Source of the DNA: Gallionellaceae bacterium | GTDB lineage: Bacteria; Pseudomonadota; Gammaproteobacteria; Burkholderiales; Gallionellaceae | Reading direction: 5' to 3' | NCBI GenBank assembly: GCA_030646595.1 | Contig: JAUSKS010000128.1 | Span: 1-7,909 of the forward strand | Length of the DNA: 7,909 nucleotides | Shown here: one piece after another, positions 6,685 through 7,909 of the stretch | How the letters are laid out: each line of letters begins with the position of its first letter | How positions within the stretch are numbered: position 1 is the first letter of the stretch | Made by a program: the position numbers and the translations under genes | The notes under the pieces: generated by a model | Databases searched by the model: none | The model's input: only the letters and a program-made list of their open reading frames with translations | Told to the model about the DNA's origin: nothing

Positions 6685-7909
6685 GGCTGGACGCAGGAAT
6701 ATTTTTCAGCAATTTGGTCAACTCTGCGAGGGGCAGCGGTCGGCTGAATAAATATCCCTGCAGTTCATCACACGCCAGTGTACGCAGGAATGCCAGTTGT
6801 TCGGCAGTCTCCACGCCTTCGGCGGTGACCTTCAAATTCAGGCTTTGCGCCATGGCGACGATGGCAGTGACGATGGCGACATTGTTCTGATCGGCAGGCA
6901 GGTTGCGCATGAACGATTGGTCTATCTTCAGCTTGTGCAGCGGGTAACGCTGCAAATGGCTTAACGAGGAATAGCCGGTGCCAAAATCATCAATGGCCAG
7001 GCGCACTCCCAGCTCTTTCAAGGCACGTAGCGTGCCGGTTGCTTGCAGACTTTGCATCATGCTTTCGGTTAGTTCCAGTTCCAGATAACACGGTTGCAAA
7101 CCTGTTTCTTGCAAAATTCCGGCTATCGTGTCTTTCAGATGAGGCAGTTGCAATTGGCGTCCGGAAAGGTTGACTGCCACGCGCATCGGCGGAAAGCCCT
7201 GATCCTGCCACGCCTTATTCTGTGTACAGGCAGTGCGCAATACCCACTCACCGATGGGCACAATCAAGCCGGTTTCTTCTGCCAGCGGGATAAATTCTGC
7301 TGGCGAAACGATCTCGCCATCCCTGTTCCAGCGCAGCAGTACTTCCACTCCAGCCATGTTGCCGCTGGTGAAGTCCATCAGCGGCTGGTAGTAAAGCATG
7401 AATTCGCCGCGTTCCAGCGCATGGTGCAGCGCATTTTCCATGGCCAGCCGACCCGAAGATTGGGTGCCCATATCTTCTGAATAAAATTGATAGTTGTTGC
7501 CTTCCCGGTCTTTGGCCGCGTACATGGCGCTGTCGGCATTTTTCAGCAAGGTGGCGGCATCGGTTCCATCGGGAGGATAGACGCAAATACCTATACTGGT
7601 GGTGATGTAGAATTGCTGCCCATCCAGCTCATAAGGTTGGGCAATGGAATCCAGGATTTTTTGAGCCACTGCGCTGATGTCTTCCATGGCGGCTACATCA
7701 ATCAGCAGTACGGTGAATTCATCTCCACCCAGACGGGCCACGGTATCGCCATCGCGCACACACTCCACCAGCCGCTCGCCCACGGCCTTGAGCATTAAAT
7801 CCGCAGTACCATGGCCGAGTGTGTCGTTAATCAGTTTGAAGCGATCAATATCAAGAAATAATACCGCCGCCAGCCTGTCATGCCAGGGCAGACGGGTAAT
7901 GGCCTGGCT
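6680..7909 (-). CDS. GGDEF-EAL c-di-GMP cyclase/phosphodiesterase (5'-partial)
   Basis: C-terminal 409 residues of a bifunctional-type c-di-GMP protein. Numbering starts at the right edge. The frame runs open into the window with WHDRLAAVLFLDIDRFKLINDTLGH, the first half of a GGDEF domain, so the Met at 39 (position 7795) is internal. The cyclase signature GGDEF is intact (61-65). An inhibitory I-site RDGD (52-55) lies exactly five residues before it, so product feedback is possible. The EAL domain begins near 160. Its motif reads EVL rather than EAL (189-191), a variant known in active phosphodiesterases. The other catalytic residues are present: Asn247 in VNLSG, Glu282 in ELTES, Asp307-Asp308 in DDFGTG, Lys328, Glu364 in AEGVET and Gln384 in QGY. 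Both activities therefore look possible. Sensor domains probably lie beyond the edge. It converges on leuA. Confidence 0.94.
   Translation of the reverse strand, partial: SQAITRLPWHDRLAAVLFLDIDRFKLINDTLGHGTADLMLKAVGERLVECVRDGDTVARLGGDEFTVLLIDVAAMEDISAVAQKILDSIAQPYELDGQQFYITTSIGICVYPPDGTDAATLLKNADSAMYAAKDREGNNYQFYSEDMGTQSSGRLAMENALHHALERGEFMLYYQPLMDFTSGNMAGVEVLLRWNRDGEIVSPAEFIPLAEETGLIVPIGEWVLRTACTQNKAWQDQGFPPMRVAVNLSGRQLQLPHLKDTIAGILQETGLQPCYLELELTESMMQSLQATGTLRALKELGVRLAIDDFGTGYSSLSHLQRYPLHKLKIDQSFMRNLPADQNNVAIVTAIVAMAQSLNLKVTAEGVETAEQLAFLRTLACDELQGYLFSRPLPLAELTKLLKNIPASSP

Overview
This window looks like chromosomal DNA from a Gram-negative proteobacterium, most likely a betaproteobacterium. 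The signs are two lipobox lipoproteins, a LeuA of the E. coli-like 515-residue class, PAS-rich hybrid kinase and GGDEF-EAL genes, and moderate GC by eye. A freshwater Nitrosomonadales or Gallionellaceae-type organism would fit, but that is an impression from protein style, not a search result.

Layout, left to right. (1) A hybrid sensor histidine kinase (PAS-PAS-HisKA-HATPase-REC), its N-terminus cut by the left edge. (2) A 221-nt gap with a consensus -10 hexamer and several small hairpins. (3) Two consecutive lipoprotein genes whose C-terminal halves are DUF3494 ice-binding-like domains. The first carries two near-identical Big_5 Ig-like repeats as a stalk, the second only a short Gly/Ala/Pro-rich linker. 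They end at a strong palindromic terminator. (4) A roughly 225-nt leuA upstream region with a 9-nt tandem repeat, a palindrome over a candidate -35, and a 26-codon leucine-rich ORF that looks like a leader peptide. (5) leuA, 2-isopropylmalate synthase, apparently monocistronic. (6) A 264-nt convergent intergenic region with a 188-nt structured inverted-repeat element and a 14-bp perfect hairpin. (7) On the minus strand, the C-terminal part of a GGDEF-EAL c-di-GMP protein, cut by the right edge.

The window combines a sensory kinase, exported surface proteins and c-di-GMP turnover, which is typical of genes governing attachment or surface lifestyle. No direct regulatory link between them is visible. 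leuA is a housekeeping gene between these accessory functions. The least explained parts are the leuA leader and the repeat element downstream of leuA. I found no tRNA, rRNA, CRISPR array, transposase or complete insertion sequence.
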